64,000 nucleotides of DNA from Flavobacteriales bacterium UBA4466. GTDB taxonomy: Bacteria; Bacteroidota; Bacteroidia; Flavobacteriales_D; Crocinitomicaceae. The translations under genes and the position numbers were made by a program. Position 1 is the first letter of the stretch. The number at the start of each line of letters is the position of its first letter. The notes beneath the pieces are model-generated. The model was not told the DNA's origin. It ran no database searches and saw only the letters and a list, made by a program, of their open reading frames with translations. Positions 35,483-45,089 of the stretch are shown here, piece by piece. Where the stretch lies: positions 1 to 64,000 of the forward strand of contig CAJJBE010000003.1 of NCBI GenBank assembly GCA_905182335.1. The letters run 5' to 3'.

Positions 35483-36694
35483 ATGAGAGTTAGTTTGATT
35501 GTATTGTCTGTATTATTCAGTATTACTTTGTTATCGCAGGATGTTGTAGACACTAAGTTTGGAAAAGGATTGTATAATGTTGTTTCAAAGGATAGCTCGT
35601 GGAGCATGAAGTTTGGACTGAGAATTCAGTCTTTGTATGTTGGTGAGTTTAATTTTAATGATGGGTTCGGCGAAGTGAACTCGAATTTTATGATTAGACG
35701 ATCTAGGTTAAAATTCGGAGGGCATGCATTTTCTCCAAAACTTCAGTACAAAATTGAATTTGGTCTATCGAATAAAGACTTGGGTAAAGTTAACTCGAGA
35801 GGTAATTTTGCGCCAAGAATGATTTTAGATGCCGTTATTAAATGGAATTTTTATGAAAATTTTACATTGTGGGCAGGTCAAACTAAATTACCAGGAAATA
35901 GGGAGCGTGTAATTTCTTCAGCAAATCTTCAATTTGTAGACAGATCATTGTTAAATTCTAAATTTAATATAGATCGTGACATGGGTATTCAACTCCGACA
36001 TCACTTTGTATTAGGTAAAAACTTTTTAGTTCGAGATATGATTTCTATTTCTCAAGGCGAGGGTAGAAATCTAGTTCAAGATAATCTTGGAGGTTTCCAA
36101 TATACTGGCCGTATTGAATTATTACCTATGGGTGCTTTCTCTAGTAAGGGGGATTATGTAGGTGGAGCAACAAAACGTGAAAATACTCCTAAGCTAGCAG
36201 TTGGAATTTCATATGATTACAACGATAGAGCTGTTAAGAATAGAGCAAACATGGGGAGTTATATGTCGTATGATACTGATTTAGATGGAGAAATAGATGG
36301 TTACTTTATGTCTAGTACACGCACAATTTTTTCAGACTTGATGTTTAAGTATAAAGGGTTTTCTGTTATGGCAGAGTATGCTTTAAGAGATGCTGACAAG
36401 GTTGATCATGAGCGTTTAAATGTTGATTCGACATTTACTAGTGCTTCGGTTTCTGTTGGCTCTGGTTTTAATGTTCAAGCAGGATATAATTTCAATAAAA
36501 ACTGGGAGTTAGCCGGAAGATATACTCAAATTTCTTTAGCTGGATATAATACAGATCGACAATTTACTTTAGGTTTATCTAAGTATGTTGTTGGTCACAA
36601 GTTGAAAGTTCAAACGGATTTAAGTTACAGGAAAATAGATGATAGCTCTGATGGAGGTTTGATGTATAGACTCCAGTTTGAATTACATTTTTAA
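35483..36694 (+). CDS. Outer-membrane porin, OprO/OprP (phosphate-selective) family
   Basis: The protein has 403 residues: a signal peptide (ending LLSQ, about residue 18), then a 16-strand-type beta barrel of the Porin_O_P family. Family marks are the MKFGLRIQSLY opening strand, the IRRSRLKFGGHAFSPKLQYKIEF block with its basic residues, and ERVISSANLQFVDRS. It closes with alternating hydrophobic residues and a terminal F (LQFELHF), as needed for barrel insertion. Divergence from the Na/Pi transporter makes phosphate or another small anion a likely substrate, but many Bacteroidota Porin_O_P proteins are uncharacterised. Confidence 0.82.
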   Translation: MRVSLIVLSVLFSITLLSQDVVDTKFGKGLYNVVSKDSSWSMKFGLRIQSLYVGEFNFNDGFGEVNSNFMIRRSRLKFGGHAFSPKLQYKIEFGLSNKDLGKVNSRGNFAPRMILDAVIKWNFYENFTLWAGQTKLPGNRERVISSANLQFVDRSLLNSKFNIDRDMGIQLRHHFVLGKNFLVRDMISISQGEGRNLVQDNLGGFQYTGRIELLPMGAFSSKGDYVGGATKRENTPKLAVGISYDYNDRAVKNRANMGSYMSYDTDLDGEIDGYFMSSTRTIFSDLMFKYKGFSVMAEYALRDADKVDHERLNVDSTFTSASVSVGSGFNVQAGYNFNKNWELAGRYTQISLAGYNTDRQFTLGLSKYVVGHKLKVQTDLSYRKIDDSSDGGLMYRLQFELHF

Positions 36695-36779
36695 TCAATT
36701 AAAATCAGTAATTATATTTTATAAACATTTTACTGTGATTAATTATGATTTCATTTAGTTATAAGCATTTAAAATAGAC

Positions 36780-36787
36780 TATCTTTG
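36780..36787 (+). promoter_or_regulatory. Putative -7 element for the desaturase
   Basis: TATCTTTG matches TAnnTTTG and predicts a leader of about 40 nt. No good TTTG is at the -33 spacing. Confidence 0.5.
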
Positions 36788-36829
36788 GAATTCATCTAAC
36801 ATGAATTGGGTGTGAATTTTTATTAAGTT

Positions 36830-37951
36830 ATGGGCGCACCACATATTAAGTTCAACGAACAAGACCATCCTGAATTTTTTAAGGTTTTGCGTAAACGCGT
36901 GAATGCCCATTTCAAGGGAAGGAACATATCAAGATACGCGAACTTCAATATGAAGTTTAAAACGTTATTTATGCTGGTGTTGTATTTTACACCTATGGTC
37001 TTGATGTCAACGGGAATGATTCACTCTACTTTGCCAATGATAGCAATGTGGGTCTTAATGGGCTTAGGAATGTCAGGTATTGGTTTGTCTGTAATGCATG
37101 ATGCGAATCACGGTGCTTATTCTAAGAATCAGAAGGTAAATGATATTGTTAGTTTTAGTTTAAATTTTGTAGGTGGATACCCAATTAACTGGAGAATACA
37201 GCATAATGTTTTACATCACTCCTTCACTAATATAGAGGGTTATGATGAAGATATTGAAAAAGGTGTTATGCGTTTTTCACCTACTCAAAAAAGATTAGGT
37301 TTCTTTAAGTTTCAGATTTTTTATGCTCCCATTTTATATGGTGTTTTAACGATATACTGGTTCCTTGTTAAGGATTTTGAGCAATTAATTCGATATGATA
37401 AAAAAGAATTGCTTGAGGCGCATGGGATAACATTGAAGAAAGGACTGTTAATTGTAGTTTTTCATAAAATATGGTATACGTTATTAACATTGGTTCTACC
37501 GATGTATATGTTGAACATTATCTGGTGGCAAGTTTTGCTAGGTTTCTTGCTAATGCATTTTATTAGCGGTATGATTTTAGCTTTGATTTTTCAGCCAGCT
37601 CACGTTGTTCAGGAAACTGAGTTTTTTTCACCTAAAAATGGAACTGTTGAAAACAACTGGGCCATTCATCAAATGAAAACTACATCAAACTTTGCAAATG
37701 GTAGCTTTCTTTTTTCGTGGTTAATAGGGGGATTGAACTATCAAATAGAACATCATCTATTCCCGAATATTTGTCATGTTCACTATAGAAACATTGCACC
37801 TATCGTGAAAGAAACAGCAAAAGAGTTTGGTGTTCCTTATTATCATAATAAAACATTTTATAATGCTCTTGTTAGCCATTTTACACTGTTGAATAAATTG
37901 GGTACGGGAGATTACGACAAGCATCTTGAAGAGATGAATACAGCTCGTTAA
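36830..37951 (+). CDS. Membrane fatty acid desaturase (acyl-lipid/acyl-CoA type)
   Basis: The protein has 373 residues with four main membrane spans and the three di-iron histidine boxes: HDANHG, HNVLHH and QIEHHLF (the QxxHH form seen in front-end and linoleoyl-CoA-type desaturases). It introduces a double bond into acyl chains using O2 and ferredoxin-type or cytochrome b5 electrons, probably for membrane fluidity at low temperature. No fused cytochrome b5 domain is present. The position of desaturation cannot be assigned from sequence. Confidence 0.9.
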   Translation: MGAPHIKFNEQDHPEFFKVLRKRVNAHFKGRNISRYANFNMKFKTLFMLVLYFTPMVLMSTGMIHSTLPMIAMWVLMGLGMSGIGLSVMHDANHGAYSKNQKVNDIVSFSLNFVGGYPINWRIQHNVLHHSFTNIEGYDEDIEKGVMRFSPTQKRLGFFKFQIFYAPILYGVLTIYWFLVKDFEQLIRYDKKELLEAHGITLKKGLLIVVFHKIWYTLLTLVLPMYMLNIIWWQVLLGFLLMHFISGMILALIFQPAHVVQETEFFSPKNGTVENNWAIHQMKTTSNFANGSFLFSWLIGGLNYQIEHHLFPNICHVHYRNIAPIVKETAKEFGVPYYHNKTFYNALVSHFTLLNKLGTGDYDKHLEEMNTAR

Positions 37952-38020
37952 AACGACTTAAATTTAACTAAGGCTCAATCAGGTTTTTTGTGAAGTCTAT
38001 TATTGATTTTTAATCGAAAC

Positions 38021-38731
38021 TTAATTAAAGGCTATACCCAATAAATCATCTTTTGAAACAGGTGATTTCATAAAGGTTAATTCAGAAGTTTTATTGTTGG
38101 TTGCTAAAAAGTCACAAGCTGTGTCAATACTTAATTCTAAATCATGGGAAGATAGGACAATACATTTGTTTGTCTTCTTTGCTATTCTTTTTAATGTATG
38201 ATGAAGTAATGACTTGTTTGAATAGTCTAAAAATGCAGTAGGTTCGTCGAGTAGAATCACCGATGTATCTTGAGCGATTGCTTTTGCAATTGCCACTAAT
38301 TGTCTTTCCCCATCAGATAGTTCTGAAGTGAATTTATTAATTAGTGGAACACTATTTAAAATCTCAAGTGATTTATGAATAATCTCGTTGTCTTTTTGAC
38401 GCAGACGGCCTAAGCTCTTTGTATAAGGAGAACGGCCAAGCGCTACAAAATCAAATACAGTTAAATAATCTGTTTTAGGAAACGTTGATTTAACCAATGA
38501 GATTTTCTTTGATAGTTCAATTCTTGAATAAGAATGAACATTTTTACTATCAATAATAATCTCACCAGACAACAATGGTTGAGAACCAATTATTGATTTA
38601 AGTAGTGATGACTTTCCTGATCCATTTTTGCCAATAAGTATATATAATTCTCCTTTGTTTAGTTTTAGTGAATCAATAGAAATAAGAGGGGTTTTATTAA
38701 AGCCAATCGATACGTTATTAAATGTAATCAT
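38021..38731 (-). CDS. FecE/BtuD-type ABC transporter ATP-binding protein
   Basis: A 236-residue ATPase with Walker A GKNGSGKSSL, signature region LSDGERQLVAIAKA (LSDGE variant of LSGGQ), Walker B VILLDEPTAFLD and switch His in LSSHDLE. It powers the FecCD permease whose stop codon overlaps its start by four bases (ATGA), so the two are translationally coupled. Substrate class is an iron-siderophore, heme or cobalamin chelate. Confidence 0.9.
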   Translation of the reverse strand: MITFNNVSIGFNKTPLISIDSLKLNKGELYILIGKNGSGKSSLLKSIIGSQPLLSGEIIIDSKNVHSYSRIELSKKISLVKSTFPKTDYLTVFDFVALGRSPYTKSLGRLRQKDNEIIHKSLEILNSVPLINKFTSELSDGERQLVAIAKAIAQDTSVILLDEPTAFLDYSNKSLLHHTLKRIAKKTNKCIVLSSHDLELSIDTACDFLATNNKTSELTFMKSPVSKDDLLGIAFN

Positions 38732-39726
38732 GCTAAACGTTTTAAAACGATTAATACTACAAATGGGGCTCCAACAAGAGATGTTAATGCATTGATGGGA
38801 ATGTGAATGTTACTTTCTAACAGTTGAATCAGTATATCACACACTAAAACAAAACCTCCTCCAATAAAAACTGAAGCGAAGATCAATGTGAAATGATTCT
38901 GTGTTTTAAATGTTATTCGAACCAAATTAGGTACAGCCAATCCTACAAAAGCTATTGGGCCACAGAATGCTGTAATTAAACCCGTTAATAGTGCTGTAAT
39001 ACTTATTATGAATAAGCGTATCGTTTTAGAGTTTACACCAAGTAATATTGCATCTTCTTCTCCAATTACTAATGTGTTGAGAGGTTTAACTAATAGTATT
39101 GATCCAATCAGTCCTAAAATGAATAAAAAAGTAATTATTGGTAGTTGTGACAACTCAGTATTTTGTAAAGAGCCCATTGCCCAAATTGTAAATGATTTAA
39201 GTTCTTCCGATGAGCTTGCAGATTGCAGAATGAAAACAATAGCTCCTGTAAAGCTACCTAGCATAAGTCCAAGAAGTAAGAGAGATACATTTGATCTTAC
39301 AAGAGAGGAAAAAAACAAAATAAGGATTCCAAATGTAAAGGCTCCAATTAGTGCGCTTGAGATGACTCCTAAGTCTGAACTTAAAAATGGTATGCCGGTC
39401 ATGATACTAAAAGCAACAAACAAGCTAGATCCAGAATTAATACCTAGTACAAACGGACCTGCTAGCGGATTGTTAAATAGTGTTTGCATTAGTAGTCCGG
39501 CTAATGATAGTCCGGCTCCAGTAATTACGGCCATAAGCATTCTTGGTAAACGTAATTCACGTATTATTAGTTGGTTCGTATTTTCATGATTATAATTAAA
39601 AAATGAATCGATAAAATCTTGAAATCCGATATTTATTTCCCCACTAAATAAATGAACAAGGCATAATACAGGTAAGAGAATACCCGAAATTATCAAAAAG
39701 ACCGATTGTTTTTTTGTTAGATTCAT
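38728..39726 (-). CDS. FecCD-family ABC transporter permease
   Basis: A 332-residue inner-membrane permease with about nine or ten spans. It shows the family blocks LPRMLMAVITGAGLSLAG, QTLFNNPLAGPFVLGINSG and AFCGPIAFVGLAVPNLVR. It forms a homodimer channel in type II importers such as BtuCD and FhuBC. Its start overlaps the stop of the binding-protein gene by one base (TAATG), so the three genes form a tight operon transcribed in the order binding protein, permease, ATPase. Confidence 0.93.
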   Translation of the reverse strand: MNLTKKQSVFLIISGILLPVLCLVHLFSGEINIGFQDFIDSFFNYNHENTNQLIIRELRLPRMLMAVITGAGLSLAGLLMQTLFNNPLAGPFVLGINSGSSLFVAFSIMTGIPFLSSDLGVISSALIGAFTFGILILFFSSLVRSNVSLLLLGLMLGSFTGAIVFILQSASSSEELKSFTIWAMGSLQNTELSQLPIITFLFILGLIGSILLVKPLNTLVIGEEDAILLGVNSKTIRLFIISITALLTGLITAFCGPIAFVGLAVPNLVRITFKTQNHFTLIFASVFIGGGFVLVCDILIQLLESNIHIPINALTSLVGAPFVVLIVLKRLA

Positions 39727-40823
39727 TATTTAATGTTCTTGTAAAAATACAAAGAATCCGAAGTTTTCACTTCAGGGTGAAAAATATGAATGAAATCTGA
39801 CAAAACATTATGTGGTTCAATGGTGCTTCGTTCCCAAAATAGATTCGTATTATGAGAATAGCAATAGGTATTTTTTTCTAGAGGATCTATGTGTTTTAAT
39901 TTATGATTTAATTCTAATATAGCATCTCGACTTGAGAAGCCTGGGTTGATCCAATAATCAGTCTCAGTATTTTCTTTAATTACGCGCTCCAGAGATAGTT
40001 GAACACTTCCTGTACCTAATGTACTTTGATATTTATATTTTACATTAGCATCTTCAAGCATCTGCGCCACAAAGCTATTTCCGCTTGGAGCATACCAAAT
40101 GTCTCCTAAAATATTTCCACTCAGTACCGTTGGCATATCGTTAAGTAGTTTTACTTCTTCTTTCAATTCGAGATATTTCGATTCAATTTTATTAAAATAA
40201 CGCTCAGCAGCTTCGGTTTTATCTGATAGAGCACCAAATAGTTTTATCCATTCTGCTTTACCTAGAGGATGTGTTTCTCGCCAATCGTAAATTGGGAGAG
40301 ATTTGATTCCTAGAGCGTTAAGCTTTTTACTTCCTGGAAAATCACTTCCAAAGCCACTGTATAGAATTAACTGAGCTTTTATTTGTATAATTTTTTCTAA
40401 TGGAAGATTTGATTCTACCCCGACTTCTATTATTTGATTGTTTTTAATACGCTCCAAGGTTTGTTTGTCATAGATATAATTTTTCCCTGAAACACCTACA
40501 ATTCTATCTTGTTCATTAAGAGTTGACAACATGCCAATACTTGTCCCTGATAAAGCAATCAACTTTGAGGTTGGGATTGTAATTGTTGTGTATCCATTTT
40601 TTGAGTTTTCAGCGTCTTTTGTTAAAAAAAAACGAAGTTCAATCTCTCCTGAATCTGGACTTATAAAGTGAAGTAGGAAATCACCTTTTGATTTGATTAA
40701 CTCAAAATGTGAAGCATAAGAAATCAATGATTTCTCATTGTTATTTGATATATTGGAGTGCTTGACATCTGGACGACATCCAATTGTAATTAATGATATA
40801 AACAGTAAAATATTAATCTTCAT
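39726..40823 (-). CDS. FecB/BtuF-type substrate-binding lipoprotein
   Basis: The mature part is a Peripla_BP_2 fold: SGTSIGMLSTLNEQDRIVGVSG, a single helical backbone linker, and a C-terminal lobe ending near DILHIFHP-like residues. The signal peptide has lipobox ITIGC, so it is anchored as a lipoprotein. I start at ATG 40823. An upstream ATG at 40859 would add 12 residues before the signal peptide, leaving it internal, and sits against the rplI terminator. Ligand could be an iron or cobalt chelate. No TonB-dependent receptor is encoded nearby to narrow it. Confidence 0.87.
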   Translation of the reverse strand: MKINILLFISLITIGCRPDVKHSNISNNNEKSLISYASHFELIKSKGDFLLHFISPDSGEIELRFFLTKDAENSKNGYTTITIPTSKLIALSGTSIGMLSTLNEQDRIVGVSGKNYIYDKQTLERIKNNQIIEVGVESNLPLEKIIQIKAQLILYSGFGSDFPGSKKLNALGIKSLPIYDWRETHPLGKAEWIKLFGALSDKTEAAERYFNKIESKYLELKEEVKLLNDMPTVLSGNILGDIWYAPSGNSFVAQMLEDANVKYKYQSTLGTGSVQLSLERVIKENTETDYWINPGFSSRDAILELNHKLKHIDPLEKNTYCYSHNTNLFWERSTIEPHNVLSDFIHIFHPEVKTSDSLYFYKNIK

Positions 40824-40856
40824 GATGCAAAGGAAAGGTAAATTGGGAGAGTAGAG

Positions 40857-40890
40857 CAAAAAAAATCCTCTATCAATCGATAGAGGATTT
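40857..40890 (-). terminator. Intrinsic terminator of the rpsF-rpsR-rplI operon
   Basis: A perfect 12-bp stem AAATCCTCTATC/GATAGAGGATTT with loop AATC (40863-40890). On the minus strand it is followed by a T-run. It lies between rplI and the binding-protein gene. Confidence 0.9.
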
Positions 40891-40912
40891 AATGTTTTAT
40901 GTGAATAATAAT

Positions 40913-41359
40913 TTATTCACCTGCAACTTCAAATGTGAAAGTTGATTTCACATCCTTGTGCAAATTAGCAGTTGCCTCGTAAGAACCCGTTTCTCTAACA
41001 GGTTCTTCTTTGATTTTAAGCGATTTCCTGTCAATGTCAATGCCTACAGCTTTAAGAGCCTCAGACAATTGAACAGTGTTGACTGAACCAAAAATCTTCC
41101 CTTTTTCCCCAACTTTAGTAACAATTTTCACTAAAGTTCCTTGAATTTTAGTGCTAAGCTCCTGAGCTTGAACTAAGACTTTAGATTCTTTATGTGATTT
41201 TTGTTTCATGATTTCTGCATGAGCTTTCTTTGCAGAAGCTGTAGCAAGAATACCATATCCTTGAGGGATTAAAAAGTTACGACCGTATCCAGGCTTTACT
41301 GTAACAATTTCGTTCGCGTATCCTAAGTTGTCTACGCTCTTCTTTAAAATTACTTCCAT
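40913..41359 (-). CDS. rplI: 50S ribosomal protein L9
   Basis: A 148-residue protein with the N-terminal L9 signature VDNLGYANEIVTVKPGYGRNFLIPQGYG, a long connecting helix, and the C-terminal domain (KIFGSVNTVQLSEAL). Last gene of the rpsF operon, followed by the terminator. Confidence 0.97.
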   Translation of the reverse strand: MEVILKKSVDNLGYANEIVTVKPGYGRNFLIPQGYGILATASAKKAHAEIMKQKSHKESKVLVQAQELSTKIQGTLVKIVTKVGEKGKIFGSVNTVQLSEALKAVGIDIDRKSLKIKEEPVRETGSYEATANLHKDVKSTFTFEVAGE

Positions 41360-41389
41360 TTTGAATAAAATTTCCTGTTATACAATCAA

Positions 41390-41653
41390 TTATCTTAACA
41401 TGTCTCCTACATAAGGAAGAACAGCAATGTGACGCGCGCGCTTAATTGCTTTGTTCACTCTTCCTTGGAACTTTTGAGATGTACCAGTAATACGACGTGG
41501 TAAAATCTTTCCTTGCTCATTTACTAATTTCAATAAGAAGTTAGCGTCCTTGTAATCAACAAATTTCATACCGCTTTTCTTGAAGCGACAGTATTTTTCT
41601 TTTTTGATTTCGATGTTAATCGGAGTCAAATAACGAATATCATTTTGAGCCAT
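41390..41653 (-). CDS. rpsR: 30S ribosomal protein S18
   Basis: An 87-residue protein with the family core YKDANFLLKLVNEQGKILPRRITGTSQKFQ and basic C-terminus. It forms a dimer with S6 on the 30S platform. Middle gene of the operon; gaps are about 30 bases on each side. Confidence 0.96.
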   Translation of the reverse strand: MAQNDIRYLTPINIEIKKEKYCRFKKSGMKFVDYKDANFLLKLVNEQGKILPRRITGTSQKFQGRVNKAIKRARHIAVLPYVGDMLR

Positions 41654-41680
41654 TTTTTCTCTTTTTTTAATGTGATTAAT

Positions 41681-42037
41681 TTAAGCTTCAGCCTTTGCTG
41701 ATTTAGCCGATTTCATTTTAGATCTACGCGTTTCCGCCCATACTAAATGATCTGCATCCATTCTTACTGTTAAGAAACGCATGATGCGCTCGTCTCTTTT
41801 GTAGTTCACTTCTAACTCAGCAATTGCAGCTCCAGGAGCTTCAAATTCTAATAAAAAGTAAAATCCAGTAGATTTTTTTTGAATCGGGTATGCTAACTTA
41901 CGCAATCCCCAACTTTCTGTGTGCTTAACCTTACCACCCAAAGAGCTAACATCGCCTTCGAATTTCTGCACTGCTTCCTTTGCCTGGTCTTCAGACAAAA
42001 CGGGAGTTAAAATGAAAACAGTTTCGTACGAATTCAT
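41681..42037 (-). CDS. rpsF: 30S ribosomal protein S6
   Basis: A 118-residue protein starting [18 protein letters not shown] and containing [20 protein letters not shown], the S6 signature, with a basic/alanine tail (SAKSAKAEA). First gene of rpsF-rpsR-rplI. Single-stranded DNA-binding protein gene ssb is not inserted, unlike in some phyla. Confidence 0.96.
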   Translation of the reverse strand: MNSYETVFILTPVLSEDQAKEAVQKFEGDVSSLGGKVKHTESWGLRKLAYPIQKKSTGFYFLLEFEAPGAAIAELEVNYKRDERIMRFLTVRMDADHLVWAETRRSKMKSAKSAKAEA

Positions 42038-42095
42038 AAAATTGAGATTATATTATTAATATATTGTTTGTCTTGCTTTTCTCTAAACAAGAGCG

Positions 42096-42103
42096 CAAAG
42101 GTA
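42096..42103 (-). promoter_or_regulatory. -7 promoter element of the rpsF operon
   Basis: TACCTTTG on the minus strand is a full TAnnTTTG match and predicts a leader of about 50 nt. A weak CTTG/CAAG hairpin can be drawn in that leader; I could not identify the known S6:S18-binding motif. Confidence 0.6.
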
Positions 42104-42306
42104 TTAAAAAATGTTTGGAAAGCCCGTTTTATATATAATAAATACACACTTTTTTTTAGTGTTTATAGTTTTTTATTATACTTTACTGTGTGTTATGCTT
42201 TAAAATATAAGACAAATTTAGTACATTCGCTTGAGTTAAAAAAGAGCATTTAAGTAAATTTATACTTTTACTTCAAACAATATTGAATACCTACATATAG
42301 ATTAAC

Positions 42307-45084
42307 ATGAATGTTTATTTAGATTACATCCAAGAAGTCCAAGCTAGAAAAGCTTTAGGCCTTAGTCCAAAGCCAATTGATGGTGCTGAAATAACTACTG
42401 CAGTTATTGATCAAATAAAAGATGTAAATAATCAGTATAGAGAGGATTCTTTGAATTTCTTTATTTACAATGTTTTACCCGGCACAACAAGTGCTGCTAG
42501 TGCCAAGTCTAAATTTTTAAAAGAAATAATTCTTGGGGAATCTGTTGTGGAAGAAATCAATAGAACTTCAGCTTTTAAGCAATTATCACATATGAAGGGT
42601 GGGCCTTCAATAGCTGTATTATTAGATCTTGCTTTAGGTAATGATGAATCAATTGCTATATCAGCAACTGATGTATTGAAAACACAGGTTTTTCTTTACG
42701 AAGTAGATATGCAGCGTTTAACAGAGGCATTTAACAGCGGAAACCAATTCGCTAAAGAAATTATAGAAAGTTATGCTCAGGCTGAGTTCTTTACGAAGCT
42801 TCCTGAGATTGACGAAGAAATTGAAGTTGTAACTTATGTTGCAGGTGTAGGAGATATTTCTACAGATTTACTTTCTCCAGGTGGAGATGCTCACTCGAGG
42901 TCAGATCGTGAGTTACACGGGCAGTGTTTGTTTGAACATAACAAAGAGATGCAAAGCGAACTTCTTAGATTAAAAGAGTGTCATCCCAATAAGCGTGTAA
43001 TGTTAATAGCTGATAAGGGAACAATGGGAGTCGGTTCTTCTAGAATGTCTGGTGTTAACAATGTTGCTTTATGGACAGGTATTAAGTCGAGCCCCTATGT
43101 GCCATTCATTAATATTGCCCCAGTAATTGCAGGGACAAATGGTATTTCTCCAATTTTTCTTACGACAGTTGGTGTGACAGGTGGTATCGGAATTGACCTT
43201 AAGAACTGGGTTAAGCAAAAAGATGCTAATGGCAAAACAATTAGAAATGAAGATGGAGAGCCTGTTTTAAAGCAAGAGTATTCTGTTGAAACGGGAACAG
43301 TACTTACTATCAACACCAAGACAAAGAAATTATATAGTGGTGAGAAGGAATTAAAAGACATTTCAACAGCATTGACCCCGCAGAAAATGGAGTTCATTAA
43401 AGCTGGTGGTTCTTACGCTGTTGTTTTCGGAAAAAAAGTTCAAACTTTTGCAGTTAAATTACTAGGAATTGATACTCCTCAAGTTTATGCTGCTTCTAAA
43501 GAAATCTCAATTGAAGGCCAAGGTTTGACAGCTGTAGAGAGGATTTTTAATAAAAATTCAGTAGGAGCTACGCCAGGAAAAATATTACATGCAGGTTCTG
43601 ATGTGCGTGTTGAAGTTAATATTGTAGGTTCTCAAGATACAACTGGATTAATGACTTCTCAGGAGTTAGAGATGATGGCTGCTAAGACAATTTCACCTAT
43701 CGTTGATGGTGCTTACCAATCGGGTTGTCACACAGCTTCAGTTTGGGATGATAAGTCTAAGTCTAATATTCCAAGGTTGATGAGCTTCATGAATGACTTC
43801 GGTTTAATTACTGCTCGTGACCCACAAGGAAAATATGCTCCAATGACAGATGTTATTCATAAGGTGTTAAATGATATTACCGTTGATGATTGGGCAGTTA
43901 TTATAGGAGGTGATTCTCATACAAGAATGTCAAAAGGTATTGCTTTTGGTGCAGATTCAGGAACAGTCGCTTTAGCATTAGCAACTGGTGAGGCTTCTAT
44001 GCCAATTCCAGAATCGGTAAAAGTTACTTTTAAAGGTAAAATGAGAAGTTATATGGATTTCCGTGATGTCGTTCATGCTACACAGCAACAAATGTTGAAG
44101 CAGTTTGGGGGAGATAATGTTTTCCAAGGTAGGGTCATTGAAGTTCATATTGGAACTCTTACAGCAGATCAATCATTTACATTCACTGATTGGACAGCAG
44201 AAATGAAAGCAAAAGCTTCTATTTGTATTTCAGAAGATGATACTCTCATAGAGTCTTTAGATATTGCTAAAGGTCGTATTCAAATTATGATCGATAAAGG
44301 CATGGACAATGAGAAGCAAGTTCTACAAGGTTTGATTAATATCGCTAATAGAAGAGTTTCTGAAATAAAGTCAGGAGAGAAAACAGGTATTAAGCCAGAT
44401 ATAAATGCAAATTATTTTGCTAAGCTAGTTGTTGACCTTGATGAGATTGCAGAACCAATGATTGCAGATCCAGATGTAAATAATGATGACGTTTCTAAAC
44501 GTTATACGCATGACACTATCCGTCCATTGTCTTTCTATGGTGGAACTAAAAAAGTTGATCTAGGATTTGTAGGGTCTTGCATGGTTCATAAGGGAGATAT
44601 GAAAATATTAGCTCAAATGCTAAAAAATATTGAAGTTATTCACGGTAAGGTTGAGTTTAAATCACCTTTAGTTGTCGCTCCACCAACATATAATATCGTT
44701 GATGAATTAAAAGCGGAAGGCGATTGGGAAGTGCTCCAGAAGTATTCAGGATTTGAGTTTGATGATAATGTACCAAAAAGTGTAGCTCGTACTAAGTATG
44801 AAAACATGTTATACTTAGAGCGTCCTGGATGTAATTTATGTATGGGTAATCAAGAGAAAGCTGAGCCTGGAGATACTGTAATGGCAACTTCAACACGTTT
44901 GTTCTCAGGAAGAGTTGTTAAAGATTCTGGAGAGAAGAAAGGGGAGTCTTTATTATCTTCTACACCAGTTGTGGTACTCTCTTCATTTTTAGGAAGAACA
45001 CCAACTATGGCTGAGTATGAAGCTGCAGTTGAAGGGGTTGTGTTAACGAAGTTTACTCCATCTTTAAAACAATTAGTTAAATAA
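42307..45084 (+). CDS. acnB: Aconitate hydratase B
   Basis: This TCA-cycle enzyme of 925 residues isomerises citrate to isocitrate and may hydrate 2-methylisocitrate. The AcnB type is shown by the N-terminal HEAT-like domain, then the swivelling domain before the catalytic core. The 4Fe-4S ligands are likely C758 (VGSCMVHKGD), C842 and C845 (RPGCNLCMGNQ). GGDSHTRMSKG is the substrate-binding block. It is somewhat longer than E. coli AcnB (865). Three T9SS cargo genes follow within 5-6 bases each, so they may share a transcript. Confidence 0.96.
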   Translation: MNVYLDYIQEVQARKALGLSPKPIDGAEITTAVIDQIKDVNNQYREDSLNFFIYNVLPGTTSAASAKSKFLKEIILGESVVEEINRTSAFKQLSHMKGGPSIAVLLDLALGNDESIAISATDVLKTQVFLYEVDMQRLTEAFNSGNQFAKEIIESYAQAEFFTKLPEIDEEIEVVTYVAGVGDISTDLLSPGGDAHSRSDRELHGQCLFEHNKEMQSELLRLKECHPNKRVMLIADKGTMGVGSSRMSGVNNVALWTGIKSSPYVPFINIAPVIAGTNGISPIFLTTVGVTGGIGIDLKNWVKQKDANGKTIRNEDGEPVLKQEYSVETGTVLTINTKTKKLYSGEKELKDISTALTPQKMEFIKAGGSYAVVFGKKVQTFAVKLLGIDTPQVYAASKEISIEGQGLTAVERIFNKNSVGATPGKILHAGSDVRVEVNIVGSQDTTGLMTSQELEMMAAKTISPIVDGAYQSGCHTASVWDDKSKSNIPRLMSFMNDFGLITARDPQGKYAPMTDVIHKVLNDITVDDWAVIIGGDSHTRMSKGIAFGADSGTVALALATGEASMPIPESVKVTFKGKMRSYMDFRDVVHATQQQMLKQFGGDNVFQGRVIEVHIGTLTADQSFTFTDWTAEMKAKASICISEDDTLIESLDIAKGRIQIMIDKGMDNEKQVLQGLINIANRRVSEIKSGEKTGIKPDINANYFAKLVVDLDEIAEPMIADPDVNNDDVSKRYTHDTIRPLSFYGGTKKVDLGFVGSCMVHKGDMKILAQMLKNIEVIHGKVEFKSPLVVAPPTYNIVDELKAEGDWEVLQKYSGFEFDDNVPKSVARTKYENMLYLERPGCNLCMGNQEKAEPGDTVMATSTRLFSGRVVKDSGEKKGESLLSSTPVVVLSSFLGRTPTMAEYEAAVEGVVLTKFTPSLKQLVK

Positions 45085-45089
45085 CTTTT

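Noticed and set aside
39008-39589. Plus-strand frame of 193 codons opposite the FecCD permease
   Set aside because: It lies wholly inside the permease gene on the other strand, has no family features, and the permease motifs are clear.
40824-40859. Upstream ATG 40859 for the binding lipoprotein
   Set aside because: It would put 12 residues before a clean lipoprotein signal peptide and abuts the rplI terminator.
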